DNA of 64,000 bases from Syncephalastrum monosporum B8922 (lineage: Eukaryota > Mucoromycota > Mucoromycetes > Mucorales > Syncephalastraceae): positions 186,001 to 250,000 of the forward strand of contig JNEN01001228.1 in the NCBI GenBank assembly GCA_000697355.1. Reading direction: 5' to 3'. This document shows, piece by piece, positions 43,701-54,460 of this stretch. Below the pieces are notes generated by a model. It was not told the origin of the DNA and made no database searches. It saw nothing but the letters and a program-made list of their open reading frames with translations. The position numbers were made by a program, and so were the translations under genes. Position 1 is the first letter of the stretch. Every line of letters starts with the position of its first letter.

Positions 43701-45862
43701 CTTGGTGCTCGATCGCCATAATAAGAGAAAAAAGAAAGCGACAGGCTTTTCTCACGACACTTTGACCACAACGATTCTCCCTCAAAAGCATCAAAATGGT
43801 TTTCTATGCATCACAGCAACTCTCTCCTCACACTGTTGCATACGTGTGCATATGATCGACTACTCAGTCTCATCACCGACTTGAGCTTATTTTGACTTGG
43901 TGCATTGCAAAAGAGGCCCTTGCGCTGGGCATAACTCCTTTTTTCCCTTCGGTACTTCGCAACTTGGTGATGCAGAGGTCATACAGTTCAGCTTGTCTAT
44001 ACGATAGCTTTAGCAAGGGTACACAGCACAGACTTACAAAGAAGCAGCCTGTGACATATAAGACGGGTGCTCTCTTATAATGGGTATACAGACGGCTATC
44101 GCGACTTCGATTTGCACTTCCCAGATGTCCAAAGCCTGCACAGACACTCTCTGGCATAGAATAAACGCAGCATGCGGCTGTCAGCATAGTGCAGCAAGTT
44201 GTTTCACAGACCGTCTCAGCAAGACCGCATTGCAGATCTTCTTCCTTCCTCGCGGTATCGAAAGGTCATTACATTAACCATGATCACATATCATATTGAC
44301 ATGACCATGTCGAAGTCTCTCTAATTGTACATACCTGTAGTAGAGAGTGAATTTCAGAGAATTTTGAGTAATATGGAAAATAGATTTATACTACAAGTTG
44401 AGATAACATAAGCCAGTGGATTCAATTGAATGTATAAATACTAGTCATATCGATCCGTTAATCCAATTATTTTATCATCTTTTTCTTGACTTGAAGTATG
44501 AGAAAAAGCATGAGCAGTTTTCAGCAATGAAAGGCTTTATAGTGGTCGAGATTTGATGGGTAGTGATAGGGCCATATCCCTCATCAGCACGCAGTCTCAT
44601 TAAGGATGGCTTAAAATCTCTTCAAAAACCAAGTAACATGCATCTAGCATAATGACGGGTGAAGTTGAGAGAAAAATGTGCATCGATATCCAGTATACCA
44701 TTAGGTCAAGTGGACAGCGTGGGAAGGATAAATCTCTTGGATATTTACGTTTCGAAAAGGGTGTCCAAAGGAGGCTCAGCATTTGATTTTAATTTCCTGG
44801 GGGTTTTTTTTATCGCACTCTGCGCTTCTCTTTCGCGGTGCGGGTCCCTTGGAGCCCGAGTTAAATGTGAATATAAGAAAACCCCAAAAATAAGAAACTG
44901 TAGCTTACAATGAACAACATGCTGATGGCAACAAAGACCTTGCAACATGTCACCGAGATGAGAGAGATTATATTGGACCGAGACACCAAGTTACGAAAAT
45001 GCGGGGCAGACCCAATGAGTCTTTTTTTTTTCACACGAAATGGAGAGGACCTGAATATCAGATCTAGAGAGCTAGGAAGTGCCCTGAATCCATAATGTGT
45101 GGGGTACGGTATTGGAAAACCCCGTGGCATCCGTCTGGAAGGTCAGGGGACACAAAAGGCTGTCCTTTACGTACCATTCTTGCAAAGCACGAGATTTATC
45201 GAGGTGTCGTGATGAAAACCATATCCCCTGTACCCATCAGAGTCGAGGGGGTGATTGATCAATGACGACAGACTATTAAGGCAGTATTATGTGGCACACA
45301 ATGGGGATACGGAAGGGAGCCGCGGGGAGACGCGGGGAAAAGCATACCAACGTACGAGAAAGAAAAATGACAGCTGAATGCGCGTCACATAAAAATTAGG
45401 GAGGGGGAGGGAATCTTCATATGCAAATGGGGATGTCTGTCTCTGAGAATATAATGTAAAAGGAAGTGACACTTTTTTCCTGATGGGGTTACGTCAACAC
45501 CTTCATTTATACAAGAAAAGCTTGTGACCCAAGAACTTCTTGGGGCGGAAAAAAGGTCACGTTCTTTATCCTACACTCTATAAACTCGTACGCGTAGCTT
45601 GCTAAGAAAGCTAGACGCACACTTTATCTACCACGTGAAGCAACACTGAACAAGTGGGGAGCACCAAGACATTCAAACACACGCGTTCGATCACATCTAT
45701 GCCGCACCTATTTGCTGTAGTACAACAACTACCCACCAAATCCCATACACACGCATACGCTATTTCTCATCGCCATATAAAATGGATCAATCCTTTTACG
45801 ATATTTTTTCTGTACTCATCCGTCTTTTTCCCGGATAACTTTGGAAGACGAAATAACGAACG
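40778..45862. other. 5-kb gene-poor region between CP2 and P450 genes
   Basis: I found no gene I can support in this longest gap. It should include the CP2 promoter, with long 5' leader (A/G-rich tracts at 40790-40900 and 41280-41340), and the P450 promoter. At 43337-43435 an open start (MTSAPNRVVKEQIIVVPPKQ) and the frame at 43682-43881 (SSPDLVLDRHNKRKKKA) look faintly coding and are noted as a finding. I saw no clear tRNA. Confidence 0.45.
45776..45781 (+). promoter_or_regulatory. Possible TATA box of the P450 gene
   Basis: TATAAA (within CATATAAAATGG) lies 87 bp before the ATG at 45863. Spacing is plausible for a TATA element; there is no other support. Confidence 0.4.
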
Positions 45863-47792
45863 ATGGCTACCACTTTGATCTCCCAGGTTCAAGATATCAA
45901 TCTCTCCCGCTATTGGAACCGCGGTATGCTTGCCGGCATTGCCGCTCTTGGTCTGGTCTATCGCGATCGTGCAGTGGGCGATGAAGTACGCCCTGATATT
46001 CCTCAGGAGCCTGGTTGGCCCATCTTGGGTAATATTCCCATCATTCTAAAGTGGGTGCCCTACTTTCACGACTTCGGTGTCGAGGTGTTCACCCGCATGG
46101 ATGCGCTCACTGTGTAAGCCGTTAATGAAGTCGCGGTCTCCTTTTTTTTCTAATTATTGGAAAAACACATAACATTAGTAAGATGAGTGTTTTCGCTGTG
46201 CCAAATTACATCACAACGATCAACCCAAAGAACGTGGAACATTTACTGAAGAGTTAGTCGATGACAACGCTAAAGCTAGGGTATAAACAGGATCACTTAT
46301 CGAGTCTCCTAGATAACTTTGAGAACTATATCAAAGGACCCGAATTTCACACCGCCCTTGGTGACCTTTTCGGTGATGGCATCTTTAACGCTAACGGTGA
46401 AGAGTGGCGCTATCAACGTAAGACCGCGAGTATGGTCTTCAATGTCAAGAACTTTAGAGACCATTTCACAGAGTAAGTTCAAAATAGAAATTACGACGAT
46501 ATGTAGAATCGCTTATTTTTCTTCTTCTATTTCGATAGTGTCTTTGTCGAAGAAATGGGATATATGGCAGACCACATCCTCGATAAGGCGTGCGATGAGT
46601 GCCATGTCCTTGATTTTCACGACTTGATGTACAAGTTTACGCTGGATTCTTTCATCCTGTATGAAACAAAACAAATACGCGCCTTTACCCCACTCATTTT
46701 TCTTTTTAAAAAATTACAGTCTTGGTTTCGGTGTTCAACTCAATTCACTGACAGAAAAGGGTAAAGTACCTTTTGCCGAGTCGTTCGACCAGGCGCAGAA
46801 GAACACCTTCCTGCGTTTCATCAATCCTGTCTGGCCCCTGACGGACGCATTCATCAAGTTGTTAATGCCCTGGAGCAAGAATATGGATGACCACCTCAAG
46901 GTTGTCGACACGTTTGCACGAGAAGTTACGGAACGCCGCCGAGAAGAGATGGCTCAAGGTCTTCAGTTCCAAGACCTGCTTTCTCGTTTCATGGCTGCCC
47001 GTAACGCCAAGGGTGAGCCTCTCAACAATGACGAGGTACGCTATGCATATCAAACTTTGCTGTTCAGCTTTTCATTTTCCATCATCACCATCACTCTTAG
47101 TTGCGAGATACTGTGCTCAATTTTGTCATTGCTGGGCGCGACACAACCGCGCAGGCACTCTCATGGGGCTTCTACATGCTTCTCCAACACGAGCGTGTCG
47201 AACGCAAGCTTCTCAAGGAGATTCAGGAACACATCACCGATGAGATATTACATGACTCTTCGGCACTTTATGAGGCGATCAAGAACATGAAATACGCAAA
47301 TGCTTTGTACGTACCTAAACCAATGTCTATCGACTTCCTTGTATACTCATTATCCACTGTGTCTCTAGCTTCTACGAAGTGCTGCGCCTATACCCTTCGG
47401 TCCCTCTAAACACGAAGTACGCTCTCGCAGATGATATTTGGCCCGATGGCACGCACATTCGCAAGGGCGACTCAGTCCTGTGGTCGCCTTATGCTCAAGG
47501 CCGGTCCGAGAAAGTGTGGGGACCCGATGCACGCGAATTCAAGCCCGAGCGCTGGATCACTCCTGAAGGCGAGCTGCGTCGCGAGTCACAGGGCCAGTGG
47601 CCGGCATTCCACGCTGGTCCGCGCACATGTCTCGGCCAGCATCTCGCTACTCTTGAAGCATTGGTCGCGGTCATCTTCATGCTCCGCCGCTATAAATTCC
47701 ATCTAGTGCCTGGTCAAGAAGTCACCTATCAAGTGTCTCTGACGCTGCCCATGAAGCACGGCATGAAGATTACGGTAGAAAAGCGAACTTAA
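45863..47792 (+). CDS. Cytochrome P450 monooxygenase
   Basis: Seven exons, 45863-46113, 46179-46252, 46313-46472, 46539-46658, 46720-47035, 47101-47306 and 47369-47792, join in frame to 516 residues. After a short hydrophobic N-terminal anchor comes the proline hinge (IPQEPGWPILGN). Helix C is WRYQRKTASMVF. The I-helix oxygen motif is AGRDTTAQ at about residues 318-325, the K-helix ExxR is EVLR at about 378-381, and the heme loop is FHAGPRTCLG with the Cys ligand near residue 462. The overall pattern (LKNNFENYIKGPEF, FYEVLRLYPSVP) resembles CYP52-like fatty-acid or alkane hydroxylases and their relatives in zygomycete fungi. It should sit in the ER membrane and need cytochrome P450 reductase. 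Subfamily and substrate are inferred only loosely. Confidence 0.95.
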
Positions 47793-48057
47793 TTTATCTC
47801 ATGTTTCTATGACACGACCCCTATATAGTCATATACATGTAGTATGTATCCCACTCTATGTCGTCTCATTCTCCCTCTTCTCGTCCCTTCATGTATCCCA
47901 CTTCTATCTTTTTCCTGTATGTAGTCATATATCAATCCCATATTTTTTTGTCTCCAGCTCTTCATACATATGCTCAGGTCAGCAAAGTATTATATATATA
48001 TATTATAAAAATTATGTTTCGAGCTATGTAATTACTTAAGCAAGCACTAGAATCGCA
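47793..48057. other. P450 3' region
   Basis: 3' untranslated region and spacer; a TATATATATA tract near 47991-48003 and AT-rich sequence that could serve polyadenylation. Confidence 0.45.
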
Positions 48058-48690
48058 TGGAAGTACATCGATGTGAGTCTGTCTCATAGAAGACGACTGT
48101 TTTCTCCCCTGCTTTTCTTTACTTTGGTCAAGTTTTCCTTCTTGACAATACATACGAAAGGATTAGGTACAAGTATCAACTATTAAGTGCAACATAGACC
48201 ACTGCGTCCTCCCCCCAAGTCCCTCTGCCACCGGTTGCCTATCCTAACTACACCGGTGTGCATGAAAGTAAGTTGTCGCGTCAAGAGTACATGGTTTTGG
48301 ACATCACTAAGCTTCTTCCAATGTATACGTAGCTCGCTGTCTGCTCTTTCGCCTCTTCTCCTGTCCTCTCCGTTCGCACCTCTTCCTCCTCTCCGCTCGC
48401 TCCCCTCATACCAGAGGTTTTCTCCCGCTTTTTCCTCTGCCTGTAAGTGAAACAGATTTATGTCTATACATTGAATATGAGACATTAACACACGTTCAGC
48501 TCCGCTCCTTTTTGGCTTCTCCTCTGCTCTTCCTCCTCTGCTCTTCCTCCTCTCCGCTTCCTCTCCTCTTCTTCTTCCCTGTTTGCGACCGTCTAGCCTA
48601 GGCGCTCGGTGGCCGGGACCACCGTCAAGACTGCCCCCCAAAGACATGCGCCCTGCGCCAAATGTTTGCCCCACGCCCATCGCTTAATGC
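48058..48690 (-). repeat. Dispersed repeat, copy 2 (inverted partner of 4266-4870)
   Basis: Read on the minus strand it follows copy 1 from the GGTGGTCC-containing left end, through CTGTTTCACTTACAGGC and CTCTTGACGCGACAACTTAC, to GAGACAGACTCACATCGATG. The purine-rich part differs most, with extra GAGGAAGAGCA units here. It lies between the P450 and AP-2 sigma genes. The two copies appear roughly 75-80 percent alike by eye, so the insertions are old. Confidence 0.65.
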
Positions 48691-49038
48691 TTGTGTTTGA
48701 TAACATGAAACTGGGACTTAAAAAGGCATTCTGCTGCACAGTTTAAATGAGGCAGTGGCCAACACGCCGTGAGCGTGTATCGACGACCCCGGATCCGGCC
48801 GCTTAGATATGCAGAATCTCGGAATGATATTTCGTGGGATAGTTATATACAAAGAAACAAGCATAAAATAAACATGAGTTATATGATACTTACAATATAC
48901 CATTGCGTCAGAGACGATCGACCGGGAGAGTGGAGGTATGAGGTGCCAGCCAATCAGATTAATTGATGAGCAATTAAACCCGTGGTCAGAGAGCGGTGTC
49001 GAAATGAAAAAGCTAGGACATACAGCTTATTCACCATC
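48691..49038. other. Spacer and promoter of the AP-2 sigma gene
   Basis: No gene seen. Immediately before the ATG at 49039 the sequence is TTCACCATC, a good start context. Confidence 0.45.
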
Positions 49039-49661
49039 ATGGCAAGTCGAAGGTTACTCGGGTTGGACAACGAAAGCTCATAATACGACAACAGATTCGG
49101 TTTATTCTCGTACAGAATCGACAAGGGAAAACGAGATTGGCCAAGTGGTATGTCCCTTATGAAGATGATGAAAAGGTCAAGCTCAAGGGCGAAGTCCATC
49201 GGTTGATTGCTCCTCGCGATCAGAAGCATCAGAGCAACTTCGTCGAGGTATAGTGCAACTGGGGAGGGCTATACGCCAGGAAACGAGACTCATAAGGCCG
49301 AAAAAAGTTCCGGAACTACAAGATTGTGTATCGCCGTTATGCGGGTCTCTTTTTCTGTGTATGCGTGGATGCAAACGACAACGAGCTGGCGTACCTAGAA
49401 GCGATCCATTTCTTTGTCGAAGTGCTGGACGCATTCTTTGGCAATGTGTGTGAACTCGATTTGGTGTTTAACTTTTACAAGGTATGACTGAAGAAGACAT
49501 CAAGGTGTGGCTATGACTGATGACTTCATCATATTGGTATAAAAACACCAACCGATAAGGTGTATGCGATCTTGGACGAAGTGTTCCTCGCGGGCGAGAT
49601 AGAAGAGACAAGCAAAAACATTGTATTAACTCGATTGGATCATTTGGACAAGCTCGAGTAA
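49039..49661 (+). CDS. APS2: AP-2 clathrin adaptor complex sigma subunit
   Basis: Four coding exons: 49039-49041 (the ATG alone), 49095-49247, 49308-49481 and 49560-49661. They give 143 residues, matching the usual 142. The protein reads M then [96 protein letters not shown] and [11 protein letters not shown]: an almost textbook sigma-2 adaptin longin fold. It is the small chain of the AP-2 complex in clathrin endocytosis and holds the dileucine cargo site. The first intron starts GCAAGT rather than GT. No single open frame reveals this gene because its exons are short. It is convergent with eS6. Confidence 0.96.
49042..49094 (+). other. GC-AG intron directly after the start codon of APS2
   Basis: The intron begins GCAAGT and ends CAACAG, 53 nt. 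GC-AG introns normally carry this strong GCAAGT donor. Skipping it would separate the start codon from the IRFIL N-terminus that begins every AP-2 sigma. Confidence 0.8.
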
Positions 49662-49939
49662 ACCGATACCCATTCAATTTCTTCCCCTTCCAATGCAATC
49701 AATTCAGTCCTATCCTATCCATGCCAATCCGGTGCAATACAAACCGACGCATCACACCAGTAACTGTCACACCTCCTGTTCGATCAACAGCCAACTGAAT
49801 TTCAACGTAATCATATCGGATGAAAGGGTTGCTCACACACATGGACTGTTTTAATAATGTACATCCCTATGAGAGAAAAAGAAAAAAAGTTCGGACATAA
49901 GCAGAGACGAGATGGAGTTGAACACGTGAGAAGAGTAAA

Positions 49940-50945
49940 TTAGGCAGCACCGGCCTTCTTCTCCTGCTTGATGGAAGAGGTACGGCGACGTTCGGCCTTG
50001 TGCTTAGCCTGAGCCTGCTTGGCCTCCTTGTGGCGCTTGGCAAGGATCTGCTTGTACTCGGCCTCAGCCTCGCGGGAAGCCTCCGCGCGTCTGCGCTTGA
50101 TGGCAACGCGCTGGCGTCTGTGCTGGAGAGTGCGGGGAGTGACAAGACGCTGGATCTTGGGGGCCTTGGTGTAGGGCTTGGCGCCCTCCTTCTTGGGCTG
50201 AACTTCGCGGCGGATGACGTACTTGCGGACATCGTCCTCCTTGGAGAGGTTGAAGAAGCGGCGGATCTTGGAGGCACGCTTGGGACCAAGACGCTTGGGG
50301 ACGGTCTTGTCGGTCAAGCCGGGAATGTCCTGCTCACCCTTCTTGACAACAACAAGGGACATGACAGCGAGATCGGACGAGACGATGCAGCCACGGACCG
50401 ACTTTCTCTTGCGCTCACCCGTGCGGCGGGGGCGGTAGCACGAGTGGCCCTTGCCCATCAACAGACGAACACGGTGGGGCACAAGAACACCCTGCTTCAT
50501 CGGGAAACCCTGCTTGTCGTTACCGCCCGAGATGCGGAAAACGTAGCCCTTGAATTCATCGCCGAGCGAATCGCCAGCAACCTGCTGCGACATGCGCTTG
50601 TCCATGAAGGCGCGGCTAATATATTGACACTTCCAATCAGCATGTGTTGTCCGTTGTTGGATTTCAGTTTATCTTTTCTTACAGGCGGCGTTCGTCCTCG
50701 ATTTCAATGAGCTTCTGGCAGCCAGTGGCTGGGGTGGCGATGTTCAGCTATAGACAGGCAATGGGCCATGGGTAAGCTCATCTCATCATTCGTTCGTTCG
50801 TTTCATTCAGGGCACTTTGACAACATCCGATTTCGACAGCCTTTAATTTCAAACACATCATCCATCCATCCATCCGTCTGTCCATCCATCGTCTCGACTC
50901 ATAGCGCGTGTTGCCCTTCCCTGCTGCATGGACACATACCTTCAT
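49940..50945 (-). CDS. RPS6: Small ribosomal subunit protein eS6
   Basis: Exons on the minus strand are 50945-50940 (ATGAAG only), 50747-50683 and 50615-49940, which join in frame to 248 residues, as expected (human 249). The start MK joined to [20 protein letters not shown] is diagnostic, followed by [39 protein letters not shown] and [20 protein letters not shown]. The C-terminus has the [12 protein letters not shown] region, with the serines that TOR/S6 kinase phosphorylates. Codon use is strongly biased toward C-ending codons, so the antisense strand also stays open for 236 codons, an artefact of that bias. It faces AP-2 sigma tail-to-tail (278 bp). Confidence 0.98.
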
Positions 50946-51736
50946 GTGAGTAAAAGGAAGTTCATCCTCTTCAGGGTTGGGCTGCCATAGTGAGCCCAGA
51001 GCGCTATCGGAGAATGAAATATGTGGCCACACAGATTGTGCCTGGCAAAGAGACCCCCATTCGTACGCCCTCGTCCGTTTCCTCTCAGAGTTGCATTTGA
51101 ACTGTGGAGTAACCTGTTGGGTATGGAATGAAACAACAAAGAGAGACGTTTTTTCATGGAGTATACAAACAGAAAATGGCAGGAAGAGGGGCTAAACCTA
51201 ACAATTGACATGGATCATTCGCGTCGCGGCGAAAATGACTTCTTGTAAGAGATAAATAAGAGGGCGAAGCGGGAGGTGTTTCCTCGAGGGTACATGACGG
51301 GGGTGCAACGTACATTTACAACAGTCAGAGAAGTACATTTTATGTGTAAGTATCACACAATACAGAATACACAGAACACAACACACCCCCCACGGTTTTT
51401 TTGTGTTGCGCGCGCCGATTTCAACCACAGCCACCCAAACCTCTTTGTCTGCTTCTGGTCGACCCTATTTTTCTTCTTCTCTTCTTCTGCGGGCTTCCTG
51501 ATCTCTCTCTGGTTTCGGCTGCCGCCCACCATTCGGCTCCTTTCAGACAACACAGCCTTTTGCTTTTCTTCTCTATCTCCATTATCCCATCTCACCTCAT
51601 TGGATTCCCATCCCATCCCCCCAATCCAACTACCCAGCTTAGTTTTTCTTTCTCTCTCTCTCTTTTTTTTTTCTTTTCGCTTCTCAGACAAACAAGCCAA
51701 GACAAACGCGTATTCGGCTGACCCACTCAAACTACA
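50946..51736. other. Divergent promoter region between eS6 and TUP1
   Basis: About 790 bp. The TUP1 side (51440-51720) is a long C/T-rich tract on the plus strand, typical of a fungal promoter or leader. The eS6 side has a short leader. No gene seen. Confidence 0.5.
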
Positions 51737-53938
51737 ATGTCAATGTACAATCACCGGCCGCGCATTGTCGAGCTTCTGGACGCCGTCCGGGCCGAATTTG
51801 ACCAACTCACCCAGGAAGCCATCATGTGCAAAGGCCAACGTGACGAATTTGAGCACAAGAGTAAGCTATCTTTCTCTCTCTCTCTTTCTCTTTCTCTCTG
51901 TGTTTTCACCTGCTCTTCTTTCACATCTCGACCGGTTCATGCCCATTGACACGCGTTTCTTTTTGTTCTCTGCTAGTGAACTCTCAGATTCAAGAAATGA
52001 ACCTTTTTCAGCAAAACCTCATGGACCTGGAACGGACCCAGATGCACATGAAGAAGCAGTGAGTATTTTGAGTGTCTTGCTTTGAAACAGCTCATGTTGA
52101 CGTGATTTGCGCTTAGATACGAGGAGGAAATTGCCCGCCTTCGCCAGCAACTGGAGCAGGTAAATCATCAAGAAGATATCATATGAATGGGAAGTTCTAA
52201 ACGGATGAAAGGTGCAGCATGGAGGAGCAGCTCCGCCTCCGCCGCCTCCGCAGTCAAGTGGCAGCTCGACCATGTATGGTGGTGAGTATTTTACCGCCTC
52301 AAATATGAAAGTGACTGACATACAAGCGCAATGAAAAGGACCGCCCCCGCCGCCGGGCTACGCAGGCACTCCGGCCCAACCACCGTTGTCAGAATCAAAA
52401 CATCATCACCCATCTTACCCGGCTGCCCCTGCACCTGGCCCCTCTCATACCTTGCCGCCCGGTCCTCACGGCCCTCCGCCGCCCATGCCCGCCGGTGCTC
52501 ATCCTTATCCTCCTCCTCCTACAAGTGCCCCACCTGGAGCCAGCTCTCCTCAGCCTCCTCATAGTAAGCCGCTTTCAATTCCATCCAAGAGCCTAGACTA
52601 AAGCTTCTTTGATTTAGTGACGCCTGGACGCAACGCCGTTGCTCACCCTCCTCCGTCGTCGCATGCGGCTAACAATGCTCCTAGCTATCCGAGCGGATTG
52701 AGCGACATTGATCCCGAGAGCGTGCCAGCCAATATGAAGATTGAAGGCCAGGACTGGTTTGCTTTGTAAGTGTCATACCGAGGATCATATGACAAATTTC
52801 ACTGATAGAAACCAATGGGCATCAATAGGTTCAATCCCAAGGTCCAGCGTCATCTGAAGGTCGACCTTGTTCAGACTTTTGACCATGGCAGCGTCGTTTG
52901 CTGTGTCAAATTTAGTGTCGATGGGCACTATCTCGCTGCTGGATGTAATCAAGCTACCTACATTTACGACACGAATGCAGGCCAACAAGTCGCGTAAGTA
53001 CTGAGATGAGATTATTTTGGTGGTCCGTGCGTATAGCTCATGCAGACACTTTCCCCATATAGTGCCCTTCAAGATGACACGGCTGGACGCGATGGTGATC
53101 TGTATATCCGTTCGGTGAGCTTCCATCCCGGCGGACGCTATCTGGCCACAGGTGCTGAGGACAAACTCATTCGCGTAAGTTTTTGGAAGTGTAATTCATC
53201 ACGTGCATGAGCTCATATAGAGCAAACATTGTTTAGATCTGGGATATCCAGAAAAAGCGAGTTCGTCATGTATTGCGCGGTCATGACCAGGATATCTACT
53301 CGCTTGAATTCAGTCGCGACGGTCGTATCTTGGTCTCCGGTTCGGGTGATCGCACGGTCCGGATATGGGATTGGGCGGAGGAGACGCCTCTGCATGTCCT
53401 CCGTATCAAGGACCCTGAGCAAAAGGACCCTGGTGTCACGAGCGTCGCCGTCTCTCCCGATGGTCGCCTGGTGGCCGCAGGCAGTCTCGATAAAATCGTG
53501 CGTGTCTGGGACGTCCAGACCGGTCAAGAACTGGAGCGCTTGGAAGGCCATAAGGACAGTGTGTACTCGGTCGCCTTTATGCCCGACGGTCGAACTCTGG
53601 TGAGTGGCAGTTTGGACAAGACCCTGCGCCTTTGGCAACTGGGCACAAACAATGGCTTTGGCCCGGAACGCGGCAAGAGCCCTGCCAAGCAGATTTTTTC
53701 GGGCCACAAGGACTTTGTTCTCTCGGTGGCAACTTCGCCGGATGGCCATTGGATTGTATCAGGCTCAAAAGACCGTGGTGTGCAATTCTGGGATCCCCGG
53801 ACGGGTCAGACTCAATTCATGCTCCAGGGCCACAAAAACTCGGTTATCTCTGTAGCAACAAGCCCTGGCAGACGGCCATTGTTTGCGACCGGCTCAGGCG
53901 ATAACCGTGCAAGAATCTGGAGCTACGAACGATTATAA
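51737..53938 (+). CDS. TUP1: Tup1 transcriptional corepressor (WD40)
   Basis: Nine exons (51737-51860, 51977-52058, 52117-52159, 52218-52281, 52339-52563, 52618-52765, 52829-52993, 53063-53174, 53237-53938) keep frame throughout, giving 554 residues. The N-terminal helix ([16 protein letters not shown], then [20 protein letters not shown]) is the tetramer and Ssn6-binding coiled coil. A Pro-rich linker follows ([10 protein letters not shown]). The conserved [20 protein letters not shown] leads into seven WD40 blades (for example [40 protein letters not shown], and final [15 protein letters not shown]). It represses many genes by recruiting histone deacetylases and positioning nucleosomes. Alternative: a Tup1 paralog, since early-diverging fungi often have several. 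Confidence 0.95.
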
Positions 53939-54460
53939 AAAAGGGGCTTCGAACCACTTGTTTTCTTACTTCAGCGTCGTACGTCTGTCTCTCCTGGCTC
54001 TCACACCATCAGTCACACGATCAACTCTCTCTCTTCCTTTACTTCACCTACCATCTTTTTTCTCTCTCTTTCTTCTCTCTCTTTCTTGTTTCGTCTCAAT
54101 CACCCCCAACGAATAAAAAAATTATAGGCAGAAATCTTGTGCTCTTCGTAGGGAAGCACGATGCTTTCCATGCCATACATTTCATTGCACTTATTGCCGT
54201 ATGCAAACAGGTATAGCAGTATGCGCGAATTCATGGTACGAATGCGAAGATTTATGGTTAGTGTATACACAAATATAAGACAGACAAAAGCTACTAGCGA
54301 CATGCACTCGTCGTTTGAGATGTGGTGAGGGACGGTCGTTTAGTGCCTTCTTTGGTTGGCAAGGCTCGTTTGCAACAATGAATTATGGCGTCTGGGTCTC
54401 AAAATCTTTTGAGAAATTTACCTTTTATGTTGTTACTGAGCAGTCAAAGGACAAAGAACA
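53939..54460. other. Spacer after TUP1
   Basis: Begins with a C/T-rich TUP1 3' region (53990-54100), followed by AT-rich sequence and the leader of the next gene. No gene seen. Confidence 0.5.

Noticed and set aside
40778..45862. tRNA genes in the gene-poor interval
   Set aside because: I looked for box B-like GTTCGAATC motifs with a matching acceptor stem and found none that fold convincingly by eye; a tRNAscan run would settle it.
50000..50710. 236-codon plus-strand open frame over eS6
   Set aside because: It is antisense to a certain ribosomal protein gene; strong C-ending codon bias keeps the opposite strand free of stops.
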